DNA of 64,000 bases. It comes from Shewanella baltica. GTDB taxonomy: Bacteria > Pseudomonadota > Gammaproteobacteria > Enterobacterales > Shewanellaceae. The stretch spans positions 3,968,001 through 4,032,000 of the forward strand of contig NZ_UGYM01000002.1 of the NCBI RefSeq assembly GCF_900456975.1, read 5' to 3'. The translations under genes and the position numbers were made by a program. The notes under the pieces are model-generated. The model saw only the letters and a list, made by a program, of their open reading frames with translations, was not told the origin of the DNA and did not search any database. Below are positions 54,929-64,000 of this stretch, piece by piece. How positions within the stretch are numbered: the stretch's first letter is position 1; every line of letters begins with the position of its first letter.

Positions 54929-55321
54929 TTAACGCTTAGAGAATTGTGGCTTACGACGTGCTTTACGTAGACCCACTTTCTTACGCTCAACTTTACGAGC
55001 GTCACGGGTAACGAAACCAGCAGAACGTAGTGATGGACGCAGTGCTTCATCTAATTGCATCAGAGCACGGGTAATACCGTGACGGATTGCGCCTGCTTGG
55101 CCAGTGATACCACCGCCTTTAACAGTTACATAGATGTCCAGCTTGTCAGTCATTTCAACTAACTCTAAAGGTTGACGAACAACCATACGAGCAGTTTCAC
55201 GACCAAAATACTGATCCAAAGGACGTTGATTTACAACGATGTTGCCACTACCTGCTTTAGCGAAAACGCGAGCTGTAGAGGTTTTGCGACGGCCAGTGCC
55301 GTAGTACTGAGTTGCAGCCAT
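54929..55321 (-). CDS. rpsI: Ribosomal protein uS9
   Basis: The 130-residue 30S protein begins [20 protein letters not shown] and ends with the family's basic tail [11 protein letters not shown], which reaches the P-site tRNA. It follows rplM by 14 bases. Confidence 0.97.
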
Positions 55322-55335
55322 TTGCTTAATCCCGT

Positions 55336-55764
55336 TTAGATATCAAGAACTTGAGGTTGTTGTGCAGTGTGGTTATGTTCTGCGCCAGCGTAAACTTTCA
55401 GTTTACGGAACATGGCACGGCCCAGAGGACCTTTTGGTAACATACCCTTAACTGCTTTCTCGATGATCATTTCTGGCTTTTGCGCTTGCAGCTTTTCAAA
55501 GCTGATTTGCTTAATGCCACCAGGGAAGCCTGAATGCGAGTAGTACGTTTTGCCTTTCGCTTTGTTACCAGTAACAGTCACTTTTTCAGCATTAACAACG
55601 ATGATGTAATCACCGGTATCAACGTGTGGAGTGTATTCTGGCTTATGCTTACCGCGTAAACGGGTAGCAATTTCAGTAGCGATACGACCTAAAGTTTTGC
55701 CGTCTGCATCAACGACGAACCAGTCACGAGTTACGGTTTCTGGTGTAGCAGTAAAAGTCTTCAT
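55336..55764 (-). CDS. rplM: Ribosomal protein uL13
   Basis: The 142-residue 50S protein has [40 protein letters not shown] and [19 protein letters not shown]. It is first gene of the rplM-rpsI operon, which uL13 represses in E. coli. Confidence 0.97.
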
Positions 55765-55874
55765 TATTACAAAAACCCAAAGTTAATTTTCTGTCTCACA
55801 TGCTGTCTGCATTTGCAAACAACACAAAATTGCCTTTTAGCACCCCTTCGAGCACTGACTTCGGCTTACAACTT

Positions 55875-55916
55875 CCGCCCAATTGGCGGAGTAACGTGGG
55901 CAGGTGGCGGAGTATA
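55875..55916 (-). promoter_or_regulatory. Probable promoter and leader hairpin of rplM-rpsI
   Basis: On the minus strand TATACT (55916-55911) is a good -10 box; a -35 GTGATT 17 bases upstream is weak. Just downstream CCGCC-AATTG-GGCGG (55889-55875) forms a hairpin in the 130-base leader. It may be part of the autogenous control site. Confidence 0.4.
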
Positions 55917-56054
55917 GACAAAGCTGAGTTAAAAATCACCTGATATTTTGATAAAAATTATAAAATATCGACCAATCTGGCTTGTCATCCGAAGGATTAA
56001 CAAGCCAGTGGTGATTTAACACGGGAGTTAAAGCGAAACTCTTGCGCCGCAGGG

Positions 56055-57167
56055 TTAAGGCAGGTGCTCTGTTTTCAAATAATCGTGTGATTGCATCTCA
56101 ATAAGACGCGAGCGACAACGTCTAAATTCGAAGTTAAGCAAGCCATCGGCGTAGATATCTTCGAGTGGCACTTGGGCCGATACGATAAGCTTTACATTGC
56201 GCTCGTAAAACTCATCGACCATAGCTAAAAATCGTCTGGCGATATCATCACCGGTCAGAAATGCACCCATTTGCTCAATGCCGCTGACCAGTACAGTATG
56301 ATAAATCCGCGCCAATTCCATGTAGTCACGCTGACTTCGCGGACCATCACAGAGCGCTCTAAAATCGGCCAACAATACGCCCTGCGCCTGCTGACGAATA
56401 CTGATACTACGACCTTCGATTTCGATGTCGGCGGTAAGCACCTCTGACTCAGGCGCTAACTGGCTAAAATAACGCATAAGATTGGCATCGGCTTGTGCGT
56501 CTAACGGATGATGATAAATCTCCGCTTGCTCAAGGGTGCGTAGTCGATAATCGATGCCAGAATCCACATTGAGTACTTCACAATGTTGATTAATTAAGGC
56601 TATCGCGGGTAAGAAACGTGCCCGCTGTAAGCCATTTTTATATAAGTCGTCGGGGATGATGTTAGACGTAGCGACTAGCACAACGCCTTCTTTAAATAGC
56701 GCTTGAAACAGCGTACCTAACAACATGGCATCGGTAATATCGGAGACAAAGAATTCATCGAAACAGATAACGCGATATTTCGCGGCCATCTTTTTCGCAA
56801 TCACCAGCAAGGGATCGCGCACGCCTTTCAGCTCATCTAAATCTAAATGTAACTGATGCATGAAACGATGGAAGTGAGCCCGCAGCTTTTGATCGCCAGG
56901 CAAGGCATCAAAAAAAGTATCCATCAGATAGGTTTTACCGCGCCCCACACCGCCCCAAAGATACAGGCCTTTAGGTGAAGCAGGCGCCGATTTTAAGCCT
57001 AATGCACTAAACAATTTCCCTACGATAGAACTCGGCTCTTCCGCCGCCGTTAAGTCTTCATAGACACGTTGTAATGCTTTGACCGCAATTTCTTGGGCCG
57101 GATCATGGGAGAAACCGTCACGGGTAAGATCTTTTTGATAATGCTGCCAAGGGCTTAACTGAGGCAC
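56055..57167 (-). CDS. zapE: Cell division ATPase ZapE (AFG1 family)
   Basis: The 370-residue ATPase has Walker A GGVGRGKT (about residues 67-74), the AFG1 signatures RAHFHRFMHQLH, VICFDEFFVSDI (Walker B) and LVATSNIIPDDLY. ZapE acts at the Z-ring in late division. The gene is alone between rplM and degQ. Confidence 0.93.
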   Translation of the reverse strand: MPQLSPWQHYQKDLTRDGFSHDPAQEIAVKALQRVYEDLTAAEEPSSIVGKLFSALGLKSAPASPKGLYLWGGVGRGKTYLMDTFFDALPGDQKLRAHFHRFMHQLHLDLDELKGVRDPLLVIAKKMAAKYRVICFDEFFVSDITDAMLLGTLFQALFKEGVVLVATSNIIPDDLYKNGLQRARFLPAIALINQHCEVLNVDSGIDYRLRTLEQAEIYHHPLDAQADANLMRYFSQLAPESEVLTADIEIEGRSISIRQQAQGVLLADFRALCDGPRSQRDYMELARIYHTVLVSGIEQMGAFLTGDDIARRFLAMVDEFYERNVKLIVSAQVPLEDIYADGLLNFEFRRCRSRLIEMQSHDYLKTEHLP

Positions 57168-57580
57168 TTTTAAATTCTCTTATGTCCTTTATTAAAACTG
57201 CGATGATATTAGCACGGCCAATGTGACGCAGGATATATTAATGCTGAATACGACTTTTGCCTCAACGCTAAACAGCATACAAACGGCGAATAAACCTCTA
57301 TGCTGTAGGTCATTTTAATCGGCAAAACTTGCTGATATCAGGGCTTGAAAAATGAGTATCTTGCCCACAGTTTCCCACTCAGTAACGAGTATGAAACAGC
57401 CGATAAAATAGGCTCAAAAAAATTAACATTTGTTAATATGATGAACTTTTTCAATTAGGTGCGTGTCCGAATGGTTACCTAGGCAAATAGCCGGTACCGA
57501 TACAGATTTGATCTGGCACTCGCACAATAGCTGATGCATTACATCCAGATCGTTCAACCCTTATTTGGAGTTATGAATAG
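57168..57580. other. Divergent intergenic region of zapE and degQ
   Basis: 413 bases without a gene. It contains the zapE upstream region, a sigma-E-like promoter at 57443-57470 and a 110-base degQ leader. No other structure seen. Confidence 0.5.
57443..57470 (+). promoter_or_regulatory. Sigma-E-type promoter of degQ
   Basis: GAACTT (57443-57448) and TCCGA (57466-57470) are 17 bases apart, matching the sigma-E consensus (GAACTT, 16-17 bases, TC-N-N-A). degP in E. coli is a sigma-E gene, and this homologue may be its functional counterpart. Confidence 0.6.
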
Positions 57581-58933
57581 ATGAAAACAAAATTATCTGT
57601 ACTTTCAGCCGCAATGTTAGCCGCGACCCTGACTATGATGCCTGTCGTCTCACAGGCCGCCATTCCACAGACGGTTGAGGGACAATCCATTCCAAGTCTT
57701 GCGCCCATGCTTGAGCGTACGACACCTGCTGTTGTGTCCGTAGCCGTTACGGGGACTCATGTTTCAAAACAAAGAGTGCCTGATGTTTTCCGTTACTTCT
57801 TTGGCCCCAATGCGCCACAGGAGCAAGTGCAGGAACGTCCTTTTAGAGGCTTAGGCTCAGGCGTTATTATTGATGCCGAAAAGGGCTATATCGTTACCAA
57901 TAACCACGTGATTGATGGTGCTGATGATATTCAAGTTGGTCTACATGACGGTCGTGAAGTAAAGGCCAAACTCATTGGTACTGACTCAGAATCGGATATT
58001 GCATTGCTGCAAATTGAGGCAAAAAATCTTGTCGCAATCAAGTCATCAAACTCTGACGACTTACGTGTTGGTGACTTTGCCGTTGCCATTGGTAACCCCT
58101 TCGGTTTAGGGCAAACCGTGACTTCAGGTATTGTCAGTGCTTTAGGCCGTAGCGGTTTAGGCATAGAAATGCTGGAAAACTTTATTCAAACCGATGCCGC
58201 GATTAACAGTGGTAACTCGGGTGGTGCACTCGTTAACTTAAACGGGGAATTGATTGGGATTAACACCGCAATCGTAGCGCCGGGGGGTGGTAACGTTGGT
58301 ATCGGCTTTGCGATCCCAGCCAATATGGTGAAAAACTTGGTCGCGCAAATTGCCGAACACGGTGAAGTACGCCGCGGAGTACTGGGGATTTCGGGACGCG
58401 ATCTTGATAGCCAACTCGCCCAAGGCTTTGGTTTAGACACCCAGCACGGCGGCTTCGTGAATGAAGTAGCCAAAGACAGTGCCGCCGAAAAAGCCGGTAT
58501 TAAAGCGGGTGATATCATTATCAGCGTCGATGGCCGTGGTATTAAGTCCTTCCAAGAACTGCGAGCCAAAGTCGCCACTATGGGTGCGGGTGCTAAGGTT
58601 GAGTTAGGACTCATCCGTGACGGAGATAAGAAAACCGTTAAGGTGACCTTAGGTGAAGCAAGCCAAACCAGTGAATCTGCGGCTGGCGCCGTGCATCCTA
58701 TGTTGCAAGGTGCATCCTTAGAAAACACATCTAAGGGCATTGAAATTACCGATGTCGCCCAAGGTTCACCTGCGGCAATGAGTGGCTTACAAAAAGGAGA
58801 TGTGATTGTCGGTATTAACCGTACTGCAATTAAAGATCTTAAGGCACTTAAAGCACAGCTAAAAGATCAAGAAGGTGCGGTGGCACTGAAGATCATGCGT
58901 GATAAGAGCATGTTGTATTTAGTCCTACGTTAA
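57581..58933 (+). CDS. degQ: Periplasmic serine protease DegQ/DegP family
   Basis: The 450-residue protease-chaperone has a signal peptide (residues 1-26), trypsin-like domain with His109 (NNHVID), Asp139 (ESDIAL) and Ser213 (NSGNSGGA), then two PDZ domains (about 265-350 and 365-450). It lacks the long Q-linker of E. coli DegP, so DegQ is the better name. It is upstream of degS, as in E. coli. Confidence 0.94.
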   Translation: MKTKLSVLSAAMLAATLTMMPVVSQAAIPQTVEGQSIPSLAPMLERTTPAVVSVAVTGTHVSKQRVPDVFRYFFGPNAPQEQVQERPFRGLGSGVIIDAEKGYIVTNNHVIDGADDIQVGLHDGREVKAKLIGTDSESDIALLQIEAKNLVAIKSSNSDDLRVGDFAVAIGNPFGLGQTVTSGIVSALGRSGLGIEMLENFIQTDAAINSGNSGGALVNLNGELIGINTAIVAPGGGNVGIGFAIPANMVKNLVAQIAEHGEVRRGVLGISGRDLDSQLAQGFGLDTQHGGFVNEVAKDSAAEKAGIKAGDIIISVDGRGIKSFQELRAKVATMGAGAKVELGLIRDGDKKTVKVTLGEASQTSESAAGAVHPMLQGASLENTSKGIEITDVAQGSPAAMSGLQKGDVIVGINRTAIKDLKALKAQLKDQEGAVALKIMRDKSMLYLVLR

Positions 58934-58966
58934 TCGACTAATATAGGCCATTTTTTCTACCACACA

Positions 58967-58998
58967 TAAGCATAGGGAGCTTAGGTTCCCTATGCTTA
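58967..58998 (+). terminator. Hairpin between degQ and degS
   Basis: TAAGCATAGGGA-GCTTAGGT-TCCCTATGCTTA is a perfect 12-bp stem 34 bases after degQ. There is no T run, so it may be an mRNA end or stability element more than a strict terminator. Confidence 0.5.
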
Positions 58999-59049
58999 CA
59001 TAGATTAAACATGTTAATCTAACTCACCTTTTTCAAGATCCATCCTGCC

Positions 59050-60132
59050 ATGACGATAAAAGACACACTATTATATCTCGGTAAAGCCACCCTTTTCGGT
59101 CTTATCATGGCGGCCATGTTTTTATTGGTAACCCGTTATTTCGATAACCAATCCCTCGGTAATAGCCTGCTACAAACCCGAGCCAACAACACAGTCGAGC
59201 TCTCCTTTGCCAAGGCGGTCCGCCGCGCAGCCCCTGCCGTTGTAAACATTTATAGTCTCAGCATAGATCAGAACCGCCCTCTTAACTCGGGCTCGCTACA
59301 GGGCCTAGGTTCTGGGGTGATAATGAGCAAAGAAGGCTATATTCTTACGAATTATCATGTCATTAAAAAGGCCGACGAGATTGTTGTCGCCCTGCAAGAT
59401 GGACGCAAATTTACCTCTGAAGTGGTAGGTTTTGATCCTGAAACCGATTTATCGGTACTCAAGATTGAAGGCGATAATTTACCGATTGTCCCCGTTAACC
59501 TCGACAGTCCGCCTCAAGTTGGTGATGTCGTACTCGCCATTGGTAATCCCTACAATTTAGGCCAAACCATTACCCAAGGCATCATAAGTGCCACGGGTCG
59601 TAACGGCTTAAGTTCTGGATACTTAGACTTTTTGCAAACCGATGCGGCGATTAATGCCGGTAACTCTGGCGGCGCCCTCATTGACACTAACGGCAGCCTT
59701 ATCGGTATTAATACCGCAGCATTCCAAGTGGGTGAAGAAGGCGGCGGCCATGGGATTAACTTCGCTATCCCGATTAAATTGGCCCACAGCATTATGGGTA
59801 AGTTGATTAAGAATGGCCGCGTGATCCGTGGTGCCTTAGGGATTTCTGGCGAGCCAATTAACCCTGTGGTGGCGCAGATCCTTAATCTACCCGACCTAAA
59901 AGGTGTGCTCGTTACAGGTGTCGATCCTAATGGCCCTGCGGCGCGAGCCCTCTTAATGCCAAGGGATGTGATTATTAAATACGATGGTGAAGATGTGCCA
60001 GGTGTTGAAATGCTGATGGACCGCATCGCTGAAACCACACCGGGTAAGAAAGTGATGATGACTGTGATACGCCAAGGTAAACAACAGGAGTTACCTGTGA
60101 TTATCGATGAGAAGGTTGTGGTCGATAACTAG
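59050..60132 (+). CDS. degS: Outer-membrane stress sensor protease DegS
   Basis: The 360-residue protease has an N-terminal membrane anchor (about residues 13-27), His103 (NYHVIK), Asp133 (ETDLSV), Ser206 (NAGNSGGA) and a single PDZ domain (about 255-350). DegS cuts RseA to free sigma-E when misfolded porins bind the PDZ. It lies 116 bases after degQ. Confidence 0.95.
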   Translation: MTIKDTLLYLGKATLFGLIMAAMFLLVTRYFDNQSLGNSLLQTRANNTVELSFAKAVRRAAPAVVNIYSLSIDQNRPLNSGSLQGLGSGVIMSKEGYILTNYHVIKKADEIVVALQDGRKFTSEVVGFDPETDLSVLKIEGDNLPIVPVNLDSPPQVGDVVLAIGNPYNLGQTITQGIISATGRNGLSSGYLDFLQTDAAINAGNSGGALIDTNGSLIGINTAAFQVGEEGGGHGINFAIPIKLAHSIMGKLIKNGRVIRGALGISGEPINPVVAQILNLPDLKGVLVTGVDPNGPAARALLMPRDVIIKYDGEDVPGVEMLMDRIAETTPGKKVMMTVIRQGKQQELPVIIDEKVVVDN

Positions 60133-60158
60133 AACGATGCCCGTCATTGCGAACGCAG

Positions 60159-60196
60159 ATAATAAAAAACCAGCTTTTAAGCTGGTTTTTTATTGG
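60159..60196. terminator. Bidirectional terminator between degS and murA
   Basis: AATAAAAAACCAGCTT-TT-AAGCTGGTTTTTTATT is a long perfect stem with A and T flanks between convergent genes. Confidence 0.85.
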
Positions 60197-60234
60197 GTCG
60201 AGATTTAATCCCTCTGTCTTAACTCAATAACTCG

Positions 60235-61500
<1,266 letters not shown>

Positions 61501-61503
61501 TCA

Positions 61504-61761
61504 CTAGCTAGGCATGTTGAAAACTTTTTCGCGTTTCCATTGAGTCGGCGTGAAAGTTTTGATCGTTAATGCATGTAATTCACCGCTGGCAATGTGTGCC
61601 GTCAACGGTGCATAAATGGCTTGTTGCTGTTTGACTCGGCTCATACCATCGAAGCATTCGCCTACGGCGATCACTTTATAATGGCTACCATCCGAGCTAG
61701 CGTGAACTTCTTCAAGCCCTAACGCATCACGTAAAATCTGTTCGATTAAGCTGCATTCCAT
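61504..61761 (-). CDS. ibaG: BolA family protein IbaG
   Basis: The 85-residue protein starts MECSLIEQILRDALGLEEVHAS and has the BolA-type segment GSHYKVIAVGECFDGMSRVKQQQAIY with a C-terminal TPTQWKREK. It works with monothiol glutaredoxin in iron-sulfur handling; in the murA neighbourhood it is the usual IbaG. A longer frame starting at 61818 overlaps mlaB and is rejected. Confidence 0.9.
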   Translation of the reverse strand: MECSLIEQILRDALGLEEVHASSDGSHYKVIAVGECFDGMSRVKQQQAIYAPLTAHIASGELHALTIKTFTPTQWKREKVFNMPS

Positions 61762-61780
61762 GAAATCTATTACCCTATTC

Positions 61781-62065
61781 TCAATGCGCTTCTTCGGTAA
61801 AGAAGGCATGTAAATCATATAAATCGATGAGTTTTTTAAGTTGTGGCGAGGCAGAACTCAATTCAAGTTGGCTGCCATGTTCACGCACTAACGCCAGCAA
61901 AAATGCCATGCCAGCGCTATCACTGTATTCAAGCCCAGATAAAGACAATATCTGAGTAGACTCGCCCAGCAGTTGTTGCCGCCGTGGCCAAAGTGTAATG
62001 ACATCGGCTTGGGTTATGCGCCCTTTGAGATGACAAACTGTGCCTTGTTGCACAAATTCAATCAC
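61781..62065 (-). CDS. mlaB: STAS domain protein MlaB
   Basis: The 94-residue protein has LSGLEYSDSAGMAFLLALVREHG, the STAS motif with the conserved Asp-Ser-Ala-Gly. MlaB stabilises the MlaFE transporter at the inner membrane. Its start overlaps mlaC by 4 bases. Confidence 0.9.
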   Translation of the reverse strand: MIEFVQQGTVCHLKGRITQADVITLWPRRQQLLGESTQILSLSGLEYSDSAGMAFLLALVREHGSQLELSSASPQLKKLIDLYDLHAFFTEEAH

Positions 62066-62724
62066 GACTGCGACTTCCCTGATTTAGCCTTGATGGTCAC
62101 TTTTTCTTTGGTGCGATCTTCGAGCATCTTAATCACAGGATCGATACCCTGCTGGCGAATCAGATTCGAGATTTCAGACTGCTTAGAAGACAATAAGCTC
62201 ACACCTTCGGCGACTAAGTCGAATGCCTTCCATGAGTCATCTTTCAAACGGCGTGCCTTAAACAGCAGTTTGATTGGCGGACGGCCGGCTTCGATGATCT
62301 GCACGTTCACATCCACCATTTTCTCTTTGCTGAAATCAACCCCAGGTGAAAATTCCACTTTTTGATTGGTATATTCAGTAAAAGCTTGGGCATAAGTCGA
62401 CACTAAATAACCTTCAAAGGCATCGACGAAACGATTACGCTGATCTTCGGTTGAATCCTTAAGATACTGGCCTAAGACTTTGTAAGATGCGTATTTATAA
62501 TCGACATAAGGCATTAGTTCTTCACGAACGATCACCTTTAAATGATCTGAGTCAGCATCGATTAACGCTTTATCTTTATGAAAACGATCAAAGGTTTTAT
62601 TGGCAACGGCTTTCACCATGGCATACGGATCATTAGTGTCGACCACCACATCGGCGGCAACAGCGCTCGTTGTCCCTAAAACCATCACTAACGGCAGTAA
62701 AAAACGAGATAAGTTTTTAAACAT
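62062..62724 (-). CDS. mlaC: Phospholipid-binding periplasmic protein MlaC
   Basis: The 220-residue protein has a signal peptide (residues 1-24) and a typical MlaC core: YAMVKAVANKTFDRF, KVIVREELMPYVDYKYASYKVLG and a C-terminal VAEGVSLLSSKQSEISNLIRQQG. It shuttles phospholipids between MlaA in the outer membrane and MlaFEDB. Confidence 0.94.
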   Translation of the reverse strand: MFKNLSRFLLPLVMVLGTTSAVAADVVVDTNDPYAMVKAVANKTFDRFHKDKALIDADSDHLKVIVREELMPYVDYKYASYKVLGQYLKDSTEDQRNRFVDAFEGYLVSTYAQAFTEYTNQKVEFSPGVDFSKEKMVDVNVQIIEAGRPPIKLLFKARRLKDDSWKAFDLVAEGVSLLSSKQSEISNLIRQQGIDPVIKMLEDRTKEKVTIKAKSGKSQS

Positions 62725-62735
62725 AGCGGTAACCC

Positions 62736-63209
62736 CTATTTATCCTTCGAACCCATACTATATAAGAACTGACCAATCAGTTCCTCCAACACTAATGCCG
62801 AGCGCGTGTCATCAATCTTGTCGCCATCTTTGAGCATACTGACATCATCGTCGACAAAACCCGGTGTTAACCCTAAGAATTGCTCGCCCAATAAACCCGA
62901 AGTCAAAATAGCTAAACTACTGGTTTCTGGGAATTTATCGTAACGCTTATCCATCACTAAGGTGACCACAGCCACTAACTTAACGGGATCTAAATCAATG
63001 CCACTGACGCGGCCAACCACAACACCGCCAACCTTAACGGGCGAACGTACCTTCAAGCCACCAATATTGGTGAAATTGGCTTTTATGGTATAAGTGCTAT
63101 CGCTGCTTTTAACTTCAATATTGGCGACGTTAAAGACTAAGACCAAAAAAGCGGCCAATCCCGTTAAAAGAAACACACCCACTAATAATTCAATTTTTCG
63201 TGTCAACAT
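62736..63209 (-). CDS. mlaD: Membrane-anchored MCE protein MlaD
   Basis: The 157-residue protein has a membrane anchor at about residues 8-30 (LLVGVFLLTGLAAFLVLVFN) and the MCE domain (YTIKANFTNIGGLKVRSPVKVGGVVVGRV). A hexamer of MlaD forms the lipid channel ring on MlaE. It is 11 bases upstream of mlaC. Confidence 0.94.
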   Translation of the reverse strand: MLTRKIELLVGVFLLTGLAAFLVLVFNVANIEVKSSDSTYTIKANFTNIGGLKVRSPVKVGGVVVGRVSGIDLDPVKLVAVVTLVMDKRYDKFPETSSLAILTSGLLGEQFLGLTPGFVDDDVSMLKDGDKIDDTRSALVLEELIGQFLYSMGSKDK

Positions 63210-63265
63210 GTTCGGCTACCACTCTGTTAATCCATCTTACCTGTGTCGAAATCCGCAGTGTTCCG

Positions 63266-64000
63266 TTAGCGGCCAAACATCAGGGCTGTCAGTAAAAAAT
63301 CTAATGCCAATACAGCAAGGCTCGACTGAACCACAGTCTGAGTCGTTGCACGGCTGATGCCTTCCGGATTTGGGATCACTTGATAACCGCGATATAACGC
63401 AATCCAAGTCACCACTACGGCAAACACACCACTCTTGATCAAGCAGTTAACTATGTCCTGACGCCATTCGACCGACGCCTGCAGAATCGACCAAAACGCC
63501 CCGCTGTCGATTCCCTTCCATTCCACGCCGACTATGTGACCACCGTAAATACCCACAGCGGTAAACATTAACGCCAGCAATGGCATACTGATCACCCCAG
63601 CCCAAAAGCGCGGTGCAATAATCTGCCTTAATGGGTCGATAGCCATCATCTCTAAACTCGATAGCTGCTCAGTACTTTTCATTAAACCAATTTCAGCGGT
63701 TAAGGCTGAACCCGCACGTCCCGCAAACAAAAGTGCGGTAACCACTGGCCCTAACTCACGCAGTAAACTGAGCGCCACCATAGGGCCTAAGCTTTCTTCG
63801 GTGCCAAAACCAACTAAGATGTTGTAGCCTTGCAGCGCCAACACCATGCCGATAAAAAGCCCTGAGACTAAAATAATCACCATAGATTGCACGCCGACCA
63901 CATAAATCTGGCGTACTAATAATGGAAAGCCTTTGCGCACGCGTGGCCAGCGAAAAATCGCGCCCCACAGCATAAGGCCTGCACGGCCAAAACCGAGCAC
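63266..64000 (-). CDS. mlaE: Phospholipid ABC transporter permease MlaE, N terminus outside the window
   Basis: The visible 244 residues cover nearly the whole permease: [77 protein letters not shown] and the C-terminal [17 protein letters not shown]. The frame runs past the edge; GTG at 64000 is probably internal because known MlaE proteins have about 15 further N-terminal residues. mlaF is expected just to the right. Confidence 0.93.
   Translation of the reverse strand: MLGFGRAGLMLWGAIFRWPRVRKGFPLLVRQIYVVGVQSMVIILVSGLFIGMVLALQGYNILVGFGTEESLGPMVALSLLRELGPVVTALLFAGRAGSALTAEIGLMKSTEQLSSLEMMAIDPLRQIIAPRFWAGVISMPLLALMFTAVGIYGGHIVGVEWKGIDSGAFWSILQASVEWRQDIVNCLIKSGVFAVVVTWIALYRGYQVIPNPEGISRATTQTVVQSSLAVLALDFLLTALMFGR

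Noticed and set aside
54847..55050. Minus-strand frame overlapping the rpsI end
   Set aside because: It lies out of frame over the conserved uS9 C terminus and the terminator, so it is a shadow.
57581..60132. Recent tandem duplication of serine protease genes
   Set aside because: The two proteins differ in domain number and anchor and match the ancient degQ-degS pair.
61762..61818. Longer N terminus for the BolA-family gene
   Set aside because: The extension overlaps mlaB and is absent from IbaG proteins, which start at MECSLIEQ.

Overview
The chromosomal part of this window (about 35-64 kb) reads as a marine gammaproteobacterium, most probably a Shewanella. The evidence is the housekeeping gene content and order (rpsF-priB-rpsR-rplI, rlmB-rnr, purA, rplM-rpsI, zapE, degQ-degS, murA-ibaG-mlaBCDE), MotX of a sodium-driven polar flagellum beside rnr/purA, CheX, an S46 dipeptidyl-peptidase and a catecholate-type TonB receptor paired with a PKHD hydroxylase. 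This rests on protein-level recognition only; no alignment was run.

Region 1 (1 to about 30.8 kb) is most of a lambdoid, long-tailed temperate prophage; its left end lies outside the window. Read leftwards from the immunity region, the minus-strand genes are: Cro, a CII/YmfL-like regulator, an unknown gene, an O-like initiator with an origin inside its gene, a P-like helicase loader, a tyrosine recombinase, an HTH protein, a Q-like protein, a DEDD exonuclease, a candidate cos site, the lysis genes (SAR-type lysozyme, Rz/Rz1-type spanins, holin), terminase small and large subunits, gpW, portal, a protease-capsid fusion, a decoration protein, tail genes and the tape measure gene. A C4-type antisense RNA controlling a Rha-family gene sits between the tail tube and tape measure genes. 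To the right of Cro, the CI repressor (plus strand) is followed by an AT-rich three-gene cassette on the minus strand (HEPN protein, DUF262 protein, C5 DNA methyltransferase). A plus-strand early operon follows at 26.7-30.7 kb, with PrtN-like and PapB-like regulators and a second C5 methyltransferase. Its promoter carries operators of the same sequence as those between cI and cro.

Region 2 (30.8-34.6 kb) is an accessory strip: a HEPN-like/helical-repeat gene pair, a DUF1778-GNAT toxin-antitoxin pair, a small glycine-rich membrane protein, and a DUF4124 gene with a decayed second copy 1.7 kb away.

Region 3 (35-64 kb) is core chromosome: iron uptake (PKHD hydroxylase and TonB receptor with a Fur-like box), cheX, alr, dnaB, the S46 peptidase, the S6 ribosomal operon, an outer-membrane DUF481 protein, an MFS transporter, rlmB-rnr-motX-purA, DUF2065, rplM-rpsI, zapE, degQ (with a sigma-E-like promoter), degS, murA, ibaG and mlaB-mlaC-mlaD-mlaE, the last cut by the window edge.

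The best candidates for a poorly described system are the methyltransferase-DUF262-HEPN cassette placed beside the prophage repressor, the HEPN-like pair at 31-32.2 kb, and the C4/Rha module with its Shine-Dalgarno mimic.
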